Origin: Aldrovandia affinis
Taxonomy: Eukaryota > Chordata > Actinopteri > Notacanthiformes > Halosauridae
DNA: 64,000 nt
Assembly: GCA_029706075.1 (NCBI GenBank)
Contig: JAINUG010000109.1
Location: 1,206,501 to 1,270,500, forward strand
Reading direction: 5' to 3'
In this document: positions 26,925 through 38,620 of the stretch, in pieces
How positions within the stretch are numbered: position 1 is the stretch's first letter
Layout: the number at the start of each line of letters is the position of its first letter
Made by a program: the position numbers and the translations under genes
Notes under the pieces: generated by a model
What the model was told of the DNA's origin: nothing
Seen by the model: the letters and a program-made list of their open reading frames with translations, nothing else
Database searches by the model: none

Positions 26925-27013
26925 GGGGTTATCAAAGGGGTGACAGTCAGTCTGGTGAGCTCATGTTCACACCCAGCTCCCATATCTATATGATGTTACC
27001 ATGTGGCCACATA
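26925..27013 (+). repeat. repeat shared with 57247-57354
   Basis: The block with GGTGAGCTCATGTTCACACC and CCATGTGGCCACATACAGG recurs at 57247-57354, in both cases directly left of a Tc1-type end. It is either a duplicated locus or part of a larger repeat. Confidence 0.65.
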
Positions 27014-27465
27014 CAGGTAACTGCCAAAATAAAGGAAACACCAACATAAAGTGTCTTTATGGCCCAACACGAGCCACCAGAACGGCTTCAATATGCATTG
27101 GCATAGATTCTACAGGTAACATGGAAATCTATTGGTGGGATGCAACCCCATTCTTCTACGAGAAATTCTATCATTTGGTGTTGATGGTGGTGGAAAATGT
27201 TGTCTCAGGCCCCGCTCCAGAATCTCCCATAAGTGTTCAATTAGGTTGAGATCTGGTGAATGACATGGCAATGGCATATGGATTACATCGTTTTCTTGCT
27301 CATGAAACCATTCAGTGACCACTCATGCCCCGTAGCTGGGGACATTGTCATCCTGGAAAGGATCACTCCCATTAGGATATACAGTAAATGCTTTACCATA
27401 GGATCAAGGTGATCACTCTTAATTTCACTTAATTTACTCAAGTGTTTCCTTTATTCTGGCAGTTG
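27014..27465 (-). mobile_element. internally deleted Tc1-like transposon
   Basis: The left end CAGGTAACTGCCAAAATAAA and the right end reading AGTGTTTCCTTTATTCTGGC are inverted repeats, with TA outside. On the minus strand (27322-27110) the Tc1 transposase C-terminus remains: HSPDLNLIEHLWEILERGLR. About 450 bases remain of the roughly 1.2-1.6 kb usual for Tc1 elements. Confidence 0.85.
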
Positions 27466-28962
27466 TACAGAATAATAATCTGGGCTTGGCCACTTCACGT
27501 TAATGAACTGATGGGGGCTAAAGTGAATTCCTTCAGCATTGGTTGTAGTTCAATTCAGTTTGGAGAGCATTTGAAGAGAAAGATTAAGGCCAAGATGCAA
27601 CAAATCAAAATCTGTCCTAAACTTTGACTAACAAATACATTTGGTGAGTTTATTTTGGTGATTGTTGGATTCACTAAACTGTTTGAGGAAAAATATGTCA
27701 TGGCGTGACAGACCAGTCAATGAAGATTCAGTGTTTAGATTTAGTCACACCCACAGCAAATATGATCTTAAAATAAAAACTGGAAATGCATCAACCATTT
27801 TCCCCAAGAAATACATGACACTGTTAAACCAGACAAAAACAAAATCATATCATTCAAAATCATATGTGGCCAGTATTGCCATGACAGTACTGTACTTTCT
27901 CTAGCCAGTGTACAGCTTTGAATGGTACAGTAAGCCTTCCCATCAAACATACCACAATGTGCTGGCTAAATGGGTAAATGGCTACATTTGGCTACATTGC
28001 TATGATGTGCAGTACCTTGTTTGTAGATTTGTTGTCCACTCTTTTTGCCCTCAAGCTATTCTATTGTATCCGGGGAAACAACAAACAAACAAAACAGACA
28101 TGACTATCAGCTGATTTCCGAGGCTATCCAGGGACCATGTGCTGATAACTGATCTGCTTCAGTGAAATAAAGACATTTGAGTATAATAATTAGCTTTAAA
28201 AAGCAGTTATCACAGAAGGAACATGAATACTGGTATATTAAATACCAGCTTCAAGTCCAGAAACTGTTCTTGTGACTTAGAGAGAAAAGACTAGAAACAG
28301 AAATAAGGTTTATAATCAATGCTATGTCATTGGTGCATGTTCTTGCACTGTGGTATGATTGATTTATCTCCTGTTCTCTCCTGTCTTTTTGTGTCCATCC
28401 TTATTCCCTTATTCCCTGACAACATTAGACAGAAAGGGCCTTTCCTGAAACAAACAGGTGTGTATTGTTGAACCACAAAGGTAAGCAGTCTATCAGTAAG
28501 ATTTAGATTTATGACAAAACATCGTATTAGGACAAAATTCCTGCCAATTTGTTACACACAACGAGTATTTTAAATCTCCCCTGTTCAATAATGCGCTTAT
28601 GAACTATCCAGGTTTCAAGTGTTTTATGAAATATGGATTCATGAAATATCTTGACTGAAGCTGTATCTTAAGGTGGATCAGGATTACAAGCAATCCGAAG
28701 GCAATAATTACCTTGACAAAACTGGAATTATGGTGTTGTAGAAAATCAATTTGTGATGAATGCAGAGATGATATTTCTCACAAGGATAATTTTGAAATAC
28801 ATTGCTGACAGGGGATATGAAAATCTCATATAACCTGTTATGTGAAGTGCCAGACGCTTAATTGGACAGATACATTTAACTTAATATATGTCCTGAGACA
28901 TAATTGGCCATGGCAATGTAGTAGCTGAATCTGAAATAACTGATTTCTGAGCAGGCTTGGTG
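27466..28962. other. non-coding, nothing recognised
   Basis: Unique-looking AT-rich sequence; no family recognised. Confidence 0.5.
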
Positions 28963-29180
28963 TTGACAGTTCACTTCCACCAGGAGCACTGCTGGCCATA
29001 AAATCACAGAAGGGGGGATTCCAATCAGCAGGCTAGCCCCCATGCCTCAAGACCCACCAGCAACTCCTCCAGGCAATTGGGGACCTGCAGCTAACTGTGT
29101 CAGCTGCGCAGTCCTCCAAAATAGCAGCTGCAGCAGCGCAGTTGGCGAACTGCAGAGACAGAGATCTCTTGACTGGATGC
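28963..29180. repeat. dispersed repeat, copy A
   Basis: Shares with 33355-33575 the succession TCAATCAG/CCAATCAG, a GGCTAG/GGGTAG block, CGTCAGCTG/TGTCAGCTGCGCAG, CAGTCCTCC and a final GGACTGCAAAGAG/GAACTGCAGAGACAG. It looks like an old SINE-type repeat. Confidence 0.5.
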
Positions 29181-29267
29181 TTTTTTGAGAATTACACGCT
29201 CTAGTGTGCTCTAGTCTTACTTTCAGAATAGGATTTGCATTTTAAATGAATCATTTATAAGACAAAT

Positions 29268-29467
29268 TACATTACAGGCATTTAGCTCTTATCCAGAGCA
29301 ACACAGTTTACATGCAATCCATTTATACAGCTGGATATTTTACTGAAGCAATTCAGGTTAGAAGTACCTTACTCAAGAGTACAATGGCAATGTCCTACCT
29401 GGGAATCAAACCTACAACCTCTGATTTACAATTCTATATACCTAACCATTTTACTACACTGCCCCTC
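29268..29467 (-). mobile_element. tRNA-derived SINE with L2-type tail, copy 6
   Basis: Minus orientation, with tail ACATTACAGGCATTTAGCTC, body CAATCCATTTATACAGCTGG and the degraded tRNA-like head ending ACTACACTGCCCCTC. Confidence 0.8.
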
Positions 29468-29474
29468 TGGATAA

Positions 29475-30249
29475 GGCCCTCTTATTGACTTACAAATGGA
29501 ATACAAAAAAAATGAATGCATTCATGATCTGTGTTTGTACTGGGTCTGAATGTCCTCCCAATAACATTATGACATGTGTTTAATTCACATACACACCCCT
29601 GGTGTCATGAGGTGTCATGAAACCATAATCTATATTTATTTGAACACAAGCACTGTCTTTTTTTGTAGAGAGCACAATCTTTTGATTGGTTCAAACATGT
29701 CACTGATTGACAGTTCATTGTTGCTCCAAACATTATTGAGATCATGGAACCTCATTCTCCCAGCCCTGCCTTCAATATCAGCTCGTGAGTGACATTATCT
29801 TTCACTAGGCAGGAGTGACCAAAAAATAACAGTTTTAAATGTGCTATTGATGTGAACTTGATGCCAAAATGCTTGTGGTTTGATTGACTGGCCAAATACA
29901 ACCGTGGCAAAGCCATATGGAACGCATTCCAGAACGTTCTCACAGATCATCTTAATCTACTATGGTTAAGAGCTATGTGTAGAAATAGCTGCACTCCAAC
30001 ATGCTTTTGCCTTCTTTGGGCATATTTTGTTTCAATGATCACTGAAGTAAAAAGTCAACTAAAATGCCAGTGCACTTATTTTTGCTGCACACTGTTGTTC
30101 CCTCAGTGTTTTGGGAGAACTAATTCTAGCTATTGAACAAAAGAAAACGTATGAAGAAAGATGCTTCCAGTAAATGGAAACAGACGGATGAACGGGGGGA
30201 GGGTAGTATTGTTCACACAGAATTATTAATAAATGGGACAGGGGTCTTG
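29475..30249. other. non-coding, nothing recognised
   Basis: No gene or repeat recognised. Confidence 0.5.
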
Positions 30250-30949
30250 GCTGTCCGTTGAAGTCGATGATGCCGATGTTCCTGCATGTCAATGGGTGTT
30301 TGGCTGGTGCCATTTCATGTGACTGTGGAGGTCAATTTGGGAGCTGCATGCTTTGCTGCAGGTGGGATAGGTGTGTTGAGGGTCCAGACCTACGGTTCCA
30401 GTAGTGTCTTTTTATTCGCCTCTCTGTCCTTTGAGCTGCTGCACTGGCACAGGTGGCATGCCAGGGCAGCTTATTGCCCACTTCTTGATGTTGGAGGGTT
30501 TGATGTTGTACCTCTTAAGGAGGTCTTTACTGCAGTCTTTACTCCTGGTCTCAGAGCAAAGGCAGTGTGGAGATACACATTGTAGTCTGCCACCTTCTTA
30601 TTGGTTTTGAGGCTGTGATTCTCAAGACCCTTGTGCAGAGGCATCTAAAGGAGGCTAAGGCTCTGTTTGTGCGAGCGAGGACTTCTATGTTGAATGAGAC
30701 GGATGAAGGCACCAAGGTAAGTGGAGTGGTGTACCACTTTGTGTGGTCACCCTTGAACTTATGGATGACAACAATGTTGACATTCTTCCACTCCAGTTGG
30801 ATGGTCTCATACAGCCAGATGTTTGTGATCAGGTAATGCAAGCACCGGGCGAGAAGATGGCCTGGGAGACGGAAGCCCTGAGTGTAGGGGAGCTCGGGTT
30901 AGCCAGAAGAGCCTTGTGGGCTTTGTGTTTTGCCAACAGGAGTGTGTGG
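30250..30949 (-). pseudogene. LINE ORF2 remnant (linker and reverse transcriptase start)
   Basis: On the minus strand, EWKNVNIVVIHKFKGD (within 30841-30551) is the conserved start of the reverse transcriptase in a group of fish non-LTR retrotransposons. Upstream of it lie residues LAKHKAHKALLANPSSP, which fit the endonuclease-RT linker. Stops and frame changes break it. A hAT element (30950-31837) is inserted upstream, and the reading frame resumes across it at 31846. The 3' part is short or lost. Confidence 0.7.
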
Positions 30950-31837
30950 TAGGGGTGGGCGATATGAGCTCAAATTCATATCACGATATTTTCCACTGTC
31001 CAGACGATATCGATATGATATCACGATATATGAGAACAAAAATCTGAATCACATTTTAATAGCCCTTCTTAGTTAAATGACATTAGTTAAGGAAAAATAT
31101 GTATGTTAACCTTATATAACCAGAAAGAGTTATAGTGAGTACCGGCAGCAAATGATGACTTGATTGATTGCTGAGTGGGAGTCTGGCTTGTCTTCGGGCG
31201 AGCTCCTGGGCTAACTGTTTCACGCATTCGGGTACATTCCTCATATTCACGGACATGCATGGTTTTCAGGTGGGTAAACAGGTTGCTGGTGTTTCCACCT
31301 TTGGCTAAAACAACATGGCGACACAACTTGCATGGTATTGTTTGTTGGTCGAGGTCGGAGATTTTGAACCCAAACCAGTTCCAAACGACAGAGGAGCCCC
31401 CTTTCTTTTTAACCAATTCGTCACCATCCTGCTCTTGAGCAACATCACTTTCTGCATGTTCGCTCATTTTCGATTCTTCACTTTTGCACTTGTAATAGGC
31501 TATAAATATTAGTACGTAGTCTGCCTGCTAACTGCAGCTGCCTGCACGCTTGTTTGTTGCTACATGCGCGCAACAAATGCATGAAACGTCCACTCAAAAA
31601 AATAGGTCAACATGTTAACATGCTTCTTTTTTTCGTAGGAACCTGGAGGTTAGATTAAAATTAAAAATAGATGTAGCTACTAACTATTATCACTCAATTG
31701 AAATTTTGAACAAAACAATATGAATGCCAAATTAGAATTTATGAATATATAACGGTATCCACGGTATAGCAAAATCCATATTGTGGCGCAGCATAATACT
31801 GGTAGTCACTTTCATACTGGTATAGCGCCCACTCCTA
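30950..31837 (-). mobile_element. hAT transposon, non-autonomous, BED exon kept
   Basis: The ends are TAGGGGTGGGCGATAT and, reversed, TAGGAGTGGGCGCTAT. The 8-base direct repeat GTGTGTGG stands at 30942-30949 and 31838-31845, a hAT-sized target duplication. Length 888 bases. Inside is one BED-finger exon on the minus strand; the catalytic part is missing. Confidence 0.9.
31087..31467 (-). CDS. hAT transposase N-terminal BED zinc finger (partial)
   Basis: An intact 126-residue frame starting MSEHAESDVAQEQDG. A BED-type finger lies at about residues 25-75: the aromatic VWNWFGF, then CKLC, a GNTSNLFTHLKTMH stretch and the acidic REYEECTR, as in ZBED1-like and hAT-Ac transposases, where it binds element DNA. 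The match ends near residue 110; the last residues look like intron read-through, and no RNase H-like catalytic exon or dimerisation domain follows. The frame lacks stops despite being non-autonomous, which suggests a fairly recent insertion. Whether it is expressed is unknown. Confidence 0.75.
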   Translation of the reverse strand: MSEHAESDVAQEQDGDELVKKKGGSSVVWNWFGFKISDLDQQTIPCKLCRHVVLAKGGNTSNLFTHLKTMHVREYEECTRMRETVSPGARPKTSQTPTQQSIKSSFAAGTHYNSFWLYKVNIHIFP

Positions 31838-31845
31838 GTGTGTGG

Positions 31846-32000
31846 ATGAATTTTGATCAACCACAGTCTTGGTGGTGTTTTTTGGTGTAACGTACTGCTT
31901 CTGAGGTTGCAAACACTGTCCAGGCAGTGATTGGTTCAAGGTTGGGAGAGCCAGAGGGGACCTTAGCAGATAGGAGAGAGAAAAGCAGATAGGAGAGAGA
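31846..32000 (-). pseudogene. LINE remnant, continuation beyond the hAT insertion
   Basis: On the minus strand residues like RYTKKHHQDC correspond to the KHQDWFDEN motif of the same LINE family, directly upstream of the hAT target site. With one copy of the 8-base duplication removed, the frame runs on into the part below 30950. A 19-base direct duplication (GCAGATAGGAGAGAGAAAA) lies at about 31966-32004. Confidence 0.6.
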
Positions 32001-32004
32001 AAAG

Positions 32005-33354
32005 ACTCACTCTGACTGTGTGGGTCCCTACCACAGATTTGAGATTGGGCATTTTATTCTCTAGAAATTTGACCCACCCAGGATGTTCCCACATAGCAGT
32101 GGGCAGTGCCAGGTACCTATAGGGACCACTGCTGCTCTGAGATCCCCTGCTGATTTGGGCCGGAGTCGTGAAGATGCCCAGTTACCACAAACTGCCATGT
32201 GAAAGCATAGCGGGAGTCTTGATAATGGAGAGGCTCTGTACTGGCAAGGAAGACTTCCTGTTTCACCATAGGAGTCTAGTCAGCAGCAGCATAGAGAGAA
32301 AAGCAAGCAGCTAATCATCAGCTAAGCAAGCTAATCATCAGCTCTGCACTAGATGTGTCACATCACACTTTGGTTGAAAACCACCAGCTCACCATTGTAG
32401 AAGCAGAGCCCACCTTGAGTGTTCAATAATAGGCTGGATGCACTCTTGATCATAAGCTAAATGTTGAGCCTAGATGGGCTGAATTACTTGCTCTCATCAG
32501 CAATACAGCTAACACAAAACGTTTTGAGAATGCTGTGAAACATTTCAGTGTATATTTCCATTGTGAAGTAATGTTGTGATGAGAACTTAGAATTAGACAC
32601 ATTTGCGCATTGAGAACTTCCCAGGAATCTTCTAAGAACCAAAACATATTTGCTGTCGCATGCTCAAAACAAAAATATTAAACTGCAGTACATATTTTTG
32701 CTAAAAATATTATAATTTGTCAGTCTTGATTAGGTTAGATACCCCATACTGGAAAAACACTTTCATGGAAGTAATGTTACTGACACAGCAAAGCAGAAGC
32801 ATCTTTGCGCTGCAAGGAGTGCAAAACATTTGCATCTCTGGTTCGTGCCTGTTCGATGCTTTGATCTGATCAGGGGATGACTATGTTTAGATTTTTTTTT
32901 ACATGTAATAGGTCTGTATCATAAACCACAGTGCCAGAATCTCACACACAAACGTACACACACACACACACACTCACACACACTACAAGAGAGGAGAGGC
33001 AGTTAGCCTTAGCGAGGGGATCAGCGGTGTTGCTGACAGGGTTCCCCGGGGGGGAGTTCTGTGGGGAGGCACTCTGACCTGTTTTCCACATCTCACCTCC
33101 CACCCATCTGTGCCCCTGGCTTTTTCATGGTGCGGTCCGTAGCCCAGCATACCAATTCGTAACATCTAACAAATCAAAAAACTATGCTGAGAACTGCATT
33201 TTTAGAAAAGCCTCAATCTCTGTTTATGGGGGTCTCTGGCTGAATTGTTGAATTGGTTCATGTTTTGTGAGTTAATTTAATTGGTACACTGTGTGTCTTA
33301 CAAAGGATAATCAATCTCAGATTAGTTTCTCATTGTTCATTGATTTCCAGTGTG
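32005..33354. other. non-coding, nothing recognised
   Basis: Unique-looking. It holds a short duplication (AGCTAATCATCAGCT twice near 32309-32343) and a CA tract at about 32944-32985. Confidence 0.5.
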
Positions 33355-33575
33355 TGATTGGTTGTAACATTGCCAGGGAGGGAGGGATTCAATCAGGAGG
33401 GTAGTCCCCGCTTCATCATGCAAAAAAGCCCACAATCCGTCTGCGTCAGCTGTGCATGAAGTGCAGTCCTCCGGCGCCAAGATTGCGCAGGTCAGCTGGT
33501 GGACTGCAAAGAGGGAAGAAGTGGTGACCGGTCCAAACCTGCCTCTGAGGAGCCCACATGTTTGTCTGTGTGCTC
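33355..33575. repeat. dispersed repeat, copy B
   Basis: The partner of 28963-29180, with GAGGGATTCAATCAGGAGGG, GCGTCAGCTGTGCATGAAGT and GGACTGCAAAGAGG in the same order. Confidence 0.5.
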
Positions 33576-33989
33576 CAAAATGAATAGTGGACATTAGCAG
33601 TTATGGAACAGGTCTGCAAATCTGACAGGGCATTACAACCAGGGAGTCGAGAAAAAGTATGCTCAACAAAGAAAAAAAATGCTTTTTTTTTCTTTTCAGT
33701 TGACCTATAAATAATTACAACATGTAAAACACACCTTATTTATTAGGCTGTTATGTTTCCTGATCCAGGGTGACTCAGGCTATAGGTAATATATGCAGCT
33801 ATTCCCTGAGGCCATTCTTTAGGCTACTCAAGAGAACATCTTTTTTTTGGCACATGTATAAGTTACAGTAATACTGCTACTATATACAAGGTTGGGGAAA
33901 TGCATGTCTTTTCCTAGGGCTTGAATTTAAAACACGCACATGAAACATAATCCTCCTCCTTATTCCAACTGACAGTTTATGATGAATAG

Positions 33990-34945
33990 TGTTTGCCTCT
34001 AATATTTTCCATGGAGAATCTCCACCACCGCCACTCACCTCCTCTCACCCTTGTCTCAGACCTCTGACCCTTCTACAGCCCCACACCCTCTCACCTCCCA
34101 CTAAAGCTGTAACTCCTCCCTCCTCAACTATTCCCTCCAAAAACATCTGTTTTCCCTCAGACCTTCAGCAAGCTTGCTTTATATCACCTCTCAAAAGGTT
34201 CCACCCTAGATGAATTAGTCCTCCCCATACCACAGGCCTATCTCCCTTGCCCACTGTACTTTTTAAAAAGTATGGAAAAATATCATATTTGCACAGTACA
34301 TGCATCTCCTGCAATATAACCTCCTTAGTTCCCCTGATTCAGTCATGTTTCAGATCTGACCGAGACATCTCAGCCGGTGGTATCCATAGAGATGCATCAG
34401 GTGTCTGACCTTGGCCTGCTAATGTTCTTTCCAAACTGCCACACCCTATAGGCTGAGCATCTCCTCCCGTTTTTGTTGTAACTTGTCTCCAATCCCAAAT
34501 TTTCTCTGTGACATTCATGCTTCGAACCTGTCCAAGTCGGACCTACTCCTCCTTCCTGGAAGATATATAACACTCTCTCTCGCTCTTTTTCTCTGAGCAC
34601 CTTAGGATAGAACATGCATGCTATCCTTCGGTGAATAAAATATGTAATTTTCATAAGATTGGTGTGTTGAAGAAACCATTTGTATGGTGGATGATGAAGG
34701 GGAACTTTGTTGTTTTAATATGGACAATGTTAGATATGTGAAATGGGTAGGGTGTGTTTTTTTTTCTTTTTTTTTCTTTTTTGTATTTAACCTTTATTGA
34801 CTAATTGATTTATTAATTATGTATTTTATTTGCTGTTATTTGCTGCTGTTGCTTCTTGGCATTGATTGATGTTTAATATTTGTAACCATATGCTACAATA
34901 ACTTACCTGCCGTCTGAATAAGCGGGACATAAAAGTAAATGTCTC
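33990..34945 (+). pseudogene. L2-type LINE remnant, plus strand
   Basis: Broken frames around 34225-34375 read like the RT motifs RPISL and QSxFRS of L2 elements. The 3' end near 34908-34940 (CTGCCGTCTGAATAAGCGGG) resembles a degraded L2 tail. Heavily mutated, so family assignment is tentative. Confidence 0.5.
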
Positions 34946-35225
34946 CCATCTCTCTTTCGGACCCAGAACTGTCCCTACCCACTATAAGAGCTGTGCTCCT
35001 TCACGTGTTTCTCCTCTTAGCTAACGTCAGAGGTATCCATCCACAGCTAATGGAAGACTCCACACAGCGACCGTGTCAGGCCCTGCTGCTCTCTTCCACA
35101 CTGTTGCACATGCTGCTCGGCCCTCCATCTCATCAATAAAGTCAACTACCTGCGAGAATGTTCTTTTTTTCTCGTTACGCCCTCTCCCCGTCTTTGCAAA
35201 AACATCCTCCTATACATCACAGTTG

Positions 35226-35490
35226 CATTTACATATTTAGCAGGGGTTCTAATCCAGAGCGACTTACAAAAGTGCATACAAGGTTAGGCAACAAGCAGCA
35301 ACGATTCTGAGGCATCAATTACAGCACCAAAGGTATGTGTCATTACGTAACATATCACATTTCAATAAGTACCATAGTAGGAGCAAAGGGAGTTTGAGGG
35401 AATACTGTTAAATTGCTTTGGGGATTTTAGCTCAGAGATTGAAGGAATGACTGCTTTGAGTCAAGATGCTGTTTGAAGAGATGGGGCCTT
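35226..35490 (-). pseudogene. L2-type LINE 3' end, minus strand
   Basis: The reverse complement has the C-terminal motif HLFKQHLDSKQSF (about 35490-35440), then the 3' UTR and the tail with AAGTCGCTCTGGATTAGAAC. Only the last part of ORF2 is present. Confidence 0.7.
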
Positions 35491-38429
35491 ATTCTGGGCT
35501 GGCATATGGACCGTGATTTGCCAAATCCTCAATTAAATTGGATTGTCCTTAACTTTCACCTCAAAGTAAATGCAAGTGTCTTTTTTGTCCCTGTTAATTG
35601 GAATTATCCTGTTAATTGGGGTGATTTCTGAACTCACCTCTGAGACTGTTTAGTCATGAAAATAATAATTTTCCTTTTAAATGTGAGTCAAAGTTAAGGA
35701 CAAATGCTAAATGAATACAGGCCTGTGTTTTACAAAATATTCCATTCAAGCACATCGCTCTACAGCTCCATGGCAACTGTCTTATCCTTGATACTGCATT
35801 CCTGATTTATGCTGTCTACAATTATTATTGAGGTTTGTAGGATGTAATAATGTATTGTGTACTGGGGGTGGGGGGCAAGCTCGTTGGAAAGGGGAGGGCC
35901 GGATCTATCCATGGGTACCAGCCATAGCACCCCCCAATGGACACTTGCAATACGGCCCCCATTTAAAGGATCCCTCATTTACTCATGTTGCCCTTTTTTA
36001 TCAGTTACCTGTGTCTATTAATTCATCGTTATGTATTAATAGCTCTTGTTATCAGTTGCATTTTTGTCTGTCTGTACTTCAAGATTGGAAACTATATTTG
36101 ACGTAACCTTCCTCTTCAAGTCATCCTGACCAAGTTATTATTATTATAATTATTATTACTCTTTACTATTATTACTGTTATTATTGACTTACTTATGTTG
36201 TTACTGACTGAGAGGTGATGTTCCTTCACATTTTAAAGGAAGCACTGTTCAAACTCTCTTGCATAGAGGGAGATTTATAATCTCACCCCCTACAGCAAAA
36301 CGTGGTCAATATATAATAGACACCAATGACCATTGCATAACAAAAAGCACGAAGCTAAGGCAACAGTAATGAGTGCAATCCTTCCCAAAGACATGTAGGG
36401 AATTATACATGAGACATGTAGGGAATTATATGTCCATTGAATCAACATAATTGTACAAATAGTAAGTGCTCAGACTTTCTGTTCGATATCTCGTAATCAA
36501 ACATGTAGACATGCATTACCCTAATGTAGCCTAATAAGTGCAATAATGGTTTTAAATTTAAAAAAACATGTATGTATTAATCTTAAAATACATATTTGTA
36601 ATTACCCTGTTGGCACATTATGCCTGAGAATCATGAGAAACCATTATTGGTAAAATGGAGGCAATCGAGTGTGAGAGTGCTTCTGTACTTAATAAAACCA
36701 CAGAAGGAACATCACCCTGGAGTTATTGTCCAAATGAACATCGGCTATAATAATGTTTGATGCAGCTCCCATTACCCAGGATCAGCTGCTTTATCAACAT
36801 GTTATTTTTATTTGCTCAATTAGCTAAATTGTGATTTGAGTTCAACTTGTGACTCTGCAACAGACTGGAAAAATATGGAGCGACGTTGCACCAGTGGCAA
36901 CATGACATTGTGATACTTTTTTAAACAAAGCACAAGACGTGTCGAGTCTTGACATGGGCTTCATATGGACAGACCTGCTATTCTGTTGCCAAAAGCACAG
37001 GTGGGGACATGCAGGTGAGGATTTAAAAATATTAACGAGCAATTCTGGAATACGTTCATGGGAAAATGCAGGCGCTGTAAAAACAGGGGCCAATATTGCT
37101 CAGGGGAATGTGCTTTCATGATAATCACAAGACGCACGCCGATCAATACGGGTAATGGCTGAACCTTTTTGGCTGGCGAGCGAGCTATTGCACAACGTGC
37201 ACTAAATGCCTCATTATACATTTAGACCTTTTGCTTGCGCTGTGATTTCCCTTTTTTTTACGGGCATGTGCGGTGTGAATTGCTCTATGTGACGAGCTCT
37301 GCAGGCCGACTTTGAAAGGAGAGCATTCTCTTTGAAGGCTTCCTGCCTGCTGTCTTTGTGCAAAACTTGTCCCTGAACTCGTTCTTTTGTCAAAATGCGG
37401 GTGTGAAGGGCCATACAATGGGAATCAGGGTAACAATGTTTGAGATGCATCTTCACTCTGGGTTAGCAGCAATCATACCTCACAATTTTAAATCATGGTT
37501 CGAGGCACTATGGTTAAAACGGTGTAGTGTGTGTTTTATTCCCCTCTTAAGATCCACTGGTAATACTTTTGATATATAGGCTTTGGTTTGTGGTACAATA
37601 AAACATACCTCGTATGCAGGAGTCTGAGTGTTTTCACAGGAATTGTGCCAAATGGATCAAGGGTACAATGGAATTTGAGAGAAATATTACAAACAGGAAA
37701 TATTCAAGAAATATGAATTCTAAAAGGGGGAAGATAAATAATTAAAGACTTATGTCACAATCATGTGAGTTGGCACACAGTATACATTTTAAGAAAAAGA
37801 CAAGCAGAGACATTTGGCATGAATTGTTTTGGCCTAGCTAAAAACCCATGCATGGCATGAATTAAAATAAACAAACAAACAAACAAAAAAGTACCAAACA
37901 ATAATACAATTCACATGCACTATATATATTTAGAGGAACATGCAGGTATGTGTGACCTTTCAAAATGAAGTTATAGGCGATGTGACAAACGCAGGCCTGC
38001 GTTAAATATAGCTTGCTCTTTAGGTCAGGTCAACAGTGCTGTAGAGATCCCTCTGCAGGGGTCCCCCTTGCATCTGCAGCCTGTACATCTGTGCTCTAAT
38101 TGGTACAGGCTGGCAGTGACATCTGCAAGATATCCATCTTCCCTACCGGGCTGGTGCTGGACTCCCGTACTGATACAGGTGCATTGCACAGCTTGAACAG
38201 ATTAGCAGGGTACAGGCGTGCTTCACTGCCTGACCTGTGTTTACATTTCTCTGAAAGCCTTAAGCGACCCATCCGTTTCCTTCTCAGACTTTGATGTGGT
38301 GCATTGTGGGATTGCACAATTACGATTGTACAGAAAAGGAATGGAGCACACGTGCACACACACACACACACACACAAATTATACACAAAAAAGAATAAAT
38401 ATTTAAAAGAAAATGGTTAAAAGGAAATA
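35491..38429. other. non-coding, unique-looking
   Basis: No gene. About 36640-37600 is repeat-free complex sequence and a candidate regulatory region, unverified. A 22-base direct duplication (GACATGTAGGGAATTATA) lies at 36391-36432. Short AAAC and CA tracts lie near 37870 and 38355. Confidence 0.45.
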
Positions 38430-38620
38430 AAAGTAAGGCCTCTCCATTTTTAGGTAATTGCTAAATAAGAGCACCTCTCTCTTCCTTCTTCCTTCCCATA
38501 TATCTGTCTATCAATCTATCTATCTATCTATCTGTGGATTTGTCTGTCCACCCATCTTTCTGTTCAGTACAGAAGATCACAGTGATATGCTAAGGTAAAA
38601 CGTATATGGAAGAATACATT
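38430..38620. repeat. local duplication, copy A
   Basis: Shares with 39955-40115, in the same order, GGTAATTGCTAAATAAGAGC, a CTCTCTTCTTCC stretch, an ATCT tetranucleotide tract, GTACAGAAG and GTGATATGCTAAGGT. The two are about 1.5 kb apart in the same orientation. Confidence 0.75.
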
